Shown in pieces: positions 59,658 through 64,000 of a stretch of 64,000 bases of DNA. The notes under the pieces are model-generated. The model had not been told where the DNA came from, did no database searches, and saw only the letters and a program-made list of their open reading frames with translations. Source of the DNA: Nyssa sinensis (lineage: Eukaryota; Streptophyta; Magnoliopsida; Cornales; Nyssaceae); contig CM018031.1 in the NCBI GenBank assembly GCA_008638375.1, forward strand, positions 10,754,062 to 10,818,061, in the 5' to 3' direction. The translations under genes and the position numbers were made by a program. Position 1 is the stretch's first letter. The number at the start of each line of letters is the position of its first letter.

Positions 59658-62600
59658 AAAATCAACAGTGCAAATTAATCCATTCATTCAAGTATAATGA
59701 TGTATTGATTTCAAAAACTCACAAATGCAGTAGGAATCTTCCTAGCTTGACTTTGATGGTGTTGTTTTGCATTTCAACCGGAACAATATAACATTCAGTT
59801 TGAAGATTTTTTGCCAAAATTCGAACAGAGAGAATCTGATCAGCTAAACTCGGTGAAAAAAATCTTACAAATTCCCAGCCCAAAAGACGGTTGCATCTGT
59901 GTTACAGTGAGCATTGGCTACTCGGTTAGGACCTTCTGTCCGGTAATGTGCTGGGCCATCCACTTGAACATTGACACTGCATATCACACACAAAAGTTGC
60001 CAAAAAATGTCAGACACATTACGAAGAACGATAAAGTCTGCTATTAATTTTCAAACTGTAGCAATATGCTCATATTTTTATTGCATCTCTTGCCTTGATT
60101 AAATCCGTTTACAATATTGTGGTAGCTTAGAACCGTTTATCATTAAATCTTTCAACTTAAATTCATATTTAGAAGGCTGGTGCATTGGCTTACTCAATTT
60201 CTTTACTATTTTCCTTTGACTTGGTTTTTTAGTATGACTCTTAATTGTATTGAAAGAGAACTAAACTAGACAAAATCCCTGAAAATCCTTGATTATTTCA
60301 TGGTGATACACAGTTGGTTCTTCGTTTGAAAAGCTCTGGTTTCCCCTGCTAAATTTACTAAACCTGTTAAAGCCACATTAACCAATAGGGGCAGTATATC
60401 TCACAAAAAGGAGACCTGGCATGAATGTGTTTCTCACTTATGATGGAATGAAGATCAATCCAGTTTTTCACTTAGTTCAAGTTGTATGACAGTCGAATGA
60501 ATTATAAACTCAAAATACTAAGGTATTTCTTAGGTGACTTATCTATTTTTATCGTTATTTGTGTCTGTTTGGAATTCAACTATAAAGTTTGTCACCAAGA
60601 GCTCAAACTCAAATAAGATTTTAGTGTCCTCACAGTAAATTTGAAAATTTGTTTCTAAGTCCTTGAGTTTTCAGCATTTTTGTACCCCTCTTGGCTTTTA
60701 GTTTCCTACACTGAGCATTGTTTTCTCCAAATTTGTTCAAGTTCTAAGGTTTAATCAGTTTGAAGTTCCTCTTTCAGTTTCTTTAGATTATGGATGGATT
60801 CTTAAGGTACTTCTGACTAATCAATTAAGGATTGGCGTCGGACAAAGAACTTCAAAAAAAAAAAAACTCAACCAACAAAAAAATTTAAGTGCAGTCCAGC
60901 AGAGATCAGCATTCATCAAGTAATCACATATAATACAAATTTAGGGTTATTTCTGGAATCCAAAGAATTCACAAGAAATGGTACTGATGCTAAAATCTTA
61001 CACATTTTTGAAGATGCCTGCATTCATCATTATGTCCTGAAAAAACAAATCAAAAATAGAAATGAGAAGACATAATTATTTTCAGCTTTAAGAGGATTTA
61101 TAGATACAGAAGGATTAGCTATGAGGTAAACAAGAAGCAGAGTAGGTAATGAACAAATGTAAACTGCTTGATCATGGGAAATCTAGTCTTAGCAACGTCG
61201 TTTCTTCCGTGAAAAATGGAAGGACCAGTAAGCATTTTCAATTATTCCATTCTGCAGATGTTATCAGTTTTATGTGTAATTAAACAATCACCACTTTCAA
61301 AAATATCACCAGCAAATTAATCAGATGACATAATTGATACCAATTACACATTTCTACAACAGAAATGGTATTAAAAAAAAAAATTCCTCTGACATTCCAA
61401 ACATTTTCCTAATGTTTTTCCATCTGGTCTTGAATATTTCATGGATGCCCATTCATGAATTAAGTACCCAAAAAACTGAATTATCTTTCCTAATATCTAA
61501 ATTAAACACCATCATACAATTTGAAAGCAAGATTGATTGTTCAATCTCTCTATCTGTGTGTTTGTGTCTACCAAAATACAAGTGCTCTGTTTAAGTTCCC
61601 TTATAATTTTCTGATGACAAAGTCCCCACGTAAATCTAAAATCAGATCTTTCCTTGGTTGTTCGTAACTTCCTTGAGGAACTTGGAGAAATTGTAGTTTG
61701 CTAAAGTAATATATACTTGTATTCTTACGGAAATAAATCAATAATAACACGCACACACACACAGTTCGTGCGTACTGCTTTATATCTTCATTTAATCTCA
61801 GCCAAACTAAATTATATCCACATTTAGATCATGTTTTGGCAGTATTATTACCTTTTCAGATGACATTGAAAAATATATTTTTCAAGATTATACATATAAC
61901 ATATATACCATACAGATACATAGTAAGTGGTGTGCTTCAAAGAATATCAAGAAAGCTGAGCAGGAGTTTACGACAATCTTTAAGAACAACAGTCTTCATA
62001 TTAGTATCACACATGGAGTAGAAATTAATATCTACCAAATGAACAACACAATTACACAAAGAATCGCTTAAGACCGAAATGTATCTTAGTATAAACAAAT
62101 ATACACAGAAATCAATATATGATTGATTCACAACAACTAATAATACAAAAAACAGAGAGAGAGAGAGTCTTTACTTTGAAAAAGAACTCATGGGTCTAGG
62201 CAATGTGGGCTCTACATTGACGACAAAGAAAGAAATGAACCTCTATAGTTTGGTCGTATTCAATAACAAAGTGTCTCCCCATAGCTGAAACTCCGATCAA
62301 TCAAACAGCATTCAAGCGTAAAGACAGTGGCTTCAAGAAATATACTGGAGCTCTGAATTAACAATCCGAGATGGATTGACTACAATACAGATGATGAATG
62401 GAAAGAAAAAGAGAAAGTAGACGATGAATACTCGAGTTAATGATCGTGGCAGCCAGATTTTGTATGTCTGAACTGGGTTTATCAAGGCACAGAAGGTTCT
62501 TGCGAAAGAGGGCGTCTAAGTTCTGTTTGGTACATCAAACTATATAACTATAACTATACACACACACACACACATATATATATAGGCTGTAGAGAGAAGC

Positions 62601-62660
62601 GGGGGGTGGCCTGGCTCCGGTTAACTGCCACGAAAGAAATCCTAGTTGTGGGTTAAAAAT
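59658..62660. repeat. Right copy of a ~3-kb duplicated unit
   Basis: Homologous in order and orientation to 40750-48672 minus the copia element, through exons, introns and upstream region, for example CATTCATTCAAGTATAATGA at both left edges and GAAAGAAATCCTA at both right edges. Divergence is visible throughout, so the duplication is old relative to the copia insertion. Confidence 0.92.
59723..62282 (-). pseudogene. Yippee-like pseudogene (right copy)
   Basis: Duplicate of the 40642-48275 gene. Exon equivalents: 62282-62175, 61036-61002, 59976-59869, 59778-59723. Defects seen directly: codon 29 in exon 1 is TAG (62198-62196) where the left copy has Leu; exon 3 has a 2-bp insertion (about 59899-59902) between the two Cys of the second zinc pair; the exon 4 acceptor AG is CG (59780-59779); exon 5 is absent, with homology ending at the gypsy LTR (59658). 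The first zinc pair (CRQC) and exon 2 are unchanged. Introns 1 and 2 (1.14 and 1.03 kb) align with those of the left copy outside the copia insertion. Confidence 0.9.
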
Positions 62661-64000
62661 CTCAATTAAGCACAGTAATATGAAACGTTACAAGACTACT
62701 CTCCATCACTGTTTCTCTCAAATTCTTTCAAAGTATCTTGACACATAATTTATTATTTAATAATAAATACACAATATATCATGTATTTAGACTATATTGA
62801 GAAAAATATTAAAAATATATATAATGAAAATGATGCTAATTCCAATCAATGTCTTTAATTTAAACATTGGTTGCAATATAAGTCATATTTGAATAGTCAT
62901 TAAAAGAGTTTGACGGAACTCAATCACGCGCTTGCACGTGTATAAATATCGTCTCACGTGTAATGATATGGATCTCACCATTTTCTTAGAGATTTGCTCC
63001 ATCATCAATTGGGAAAAGTGAAAATGGTCAATTCATATACTTTCTTTGAGTTTAAAGATGTTGGGGTTTGGAAACATATGGGCCACTATTTTTGGTATGT
63101 GTATGTAATGTAGAGGTTTTTTTGCGCTAAAATCAGTGGTCTCCCACTTTAATAACATTAGGTTAATTACACTGATATTTTTTTGTAATTATCAAAAAAA
63201 TTTCATGTAATTTTTAATATTACACTGATTTTTATATCAAAATTGTCAAGAGATGAATGTTAATCAAATGAATTTACTATTTTTTTTTAAAAAATAATTA
63301 CATTAATATTTTTTATAATATCTGATAATTATAAGGAGTCTTGCAATATTTGAAACGATGAAGAATGTCGGTTTAATACACAGGGGTATTTAGGTTAAGA
63401 ATGTTAGTATAATACACGAGGGTATTTAGGTTATATAAAAAAAATTAATTAAAACCATAATACTATCAATTACGAATTTTGGACGAAGTAAGAAATTGAA
63501 ATTTTATCAGTATAACAAATGAGAAATTAGTATAATTTTAAAAAAATATAAAAAAGATCCTTATAATGGTCACGTTACTTAGAAGATGTTAGTACAATTA
63601 TCTCAATTATCACTTTAGTGGTCATGCATTACTATTAGTTTTAGTTCAGTATTGTTTGATGATTTGCATACATGGGCTGTTGAACATCGAGAGGTTGATG
63701 GGTTCCAAAAGTCAATTGTGTAGAGGGGATCATAAGTTTCTTTGACAATTAGGAGCTTTGACTCGATGGGTATTTTAGAGTTTGATAACATGCTACGTCA
63801 ATTATAGTACCAAAGTTACAAAAGGTTATAATATCTAACACCTGTTACTTTCTTAAATGATGGATTATAAGGCTAATGACTATCGATGATGATGATATGT
63901 TGCTCAAATATTTACTTTAGATGAGGTGAACAGGATATTTAATAAATATTGATAGTTTTTACAAATTTTAAAAATATATGCAAAAAAATGTACATTTAAA
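62661..64000. other. AT-rich intergenic DNA
   Basis: No gene. About 63362-63435 holds two head-to-tail copies of a 38-bp motif (TAATACACRRGGGTATTTAG), and 63160-63235 has paired TTACACTGAT stretches, suggesting remnants of a small transposon. Confidence 0.45.

Overview
The window is nuclear DNA from a flowering plant, most likely a woody or repeat-rich eudicot. The evidence is AT-rich noncoding DNA, spliced genes with multi-kilobase introns, plant-type genes (RABE1 GTPase, RPS15A with a telo-box, lysine-rich H2B, a TDBD protein, Yippee-like proteins), plant LTR retrotransposons primed by initiator tRNA-Met, and a nuclear insert of plastid rpoB. The species cannot be named from the sequence alone. 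Most of the DNA is intron, transposon or decayed repeat.

Layout, left to right. (1) 1-620: 3' end of a TDBD-domain gene, + strand. (2) 3400-15170: a complete RABE1 (Rab8-class) gene, - strand, 8 coding exons and 216 aa, with a 7.4-kb first intron that carries a textbook 306-bp SMART/TRIM retroelement with target-site duplication ATCTA. (3) 15.6-20.6 kb: a MITE-like element and a GC-rich LTR/promoter-like block with four tandem motifs. (4) 20660-25552: RPS15A (uS8, 130 aa), - strand, with a 4-kb leader intron and a telo-box. (5) 25.5-38.8 kb: AT-rich DNA holding a MITE-like element with a TRIM inside, a small conserved plant gene of unknown function (29706-30110), a LINE fragment, a heptanucleotide array and a plastid rpoB insert. 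(6) 38998-39445: an intronless histone H2B reading frame broken by one extra base.

(7) 40642-62660 is the most informative part. A roughly 3-kb unit carrying a Yippee-like gene is present twice in direct orientation. The left copy (40642-48275, - strand) is intact (125 aa), but its first intron contains a complete 4764-bp Ty1/copia element (43101-47864, target duplication ACATT). The right copy (59723-62282) is a pseudogene with a stop codon, a 2-bp frameshift, a lost splice acceptor and no last exon, and it preserves the empty copia target. Between the copies lie a decayed Mutator-like element (about 48.76-53.38 kb) and a Ty3/gypsy element (about 54.24-59.66 kb, - strand). The gypsy element lacks integrase and its second LTR, and is itself split by a 436-bp solo LTR (target duplication CCTTG). 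This gives a relative order: unit duplication, then copia insertion into the left copy; and gypsy insertion, then solo-LTR insertion.

No operon-like organisation exists. The genes are independent housekeeping loci (membrane traffic, translation, chromatin). I did not find a wholly new system. The items most worth checking are the Yippee pair, the H2B frameshift, the possible two-gene Mutator element, the unknown gene at 29.7 kb and the GC-rich repeat module at 18.5 kb.
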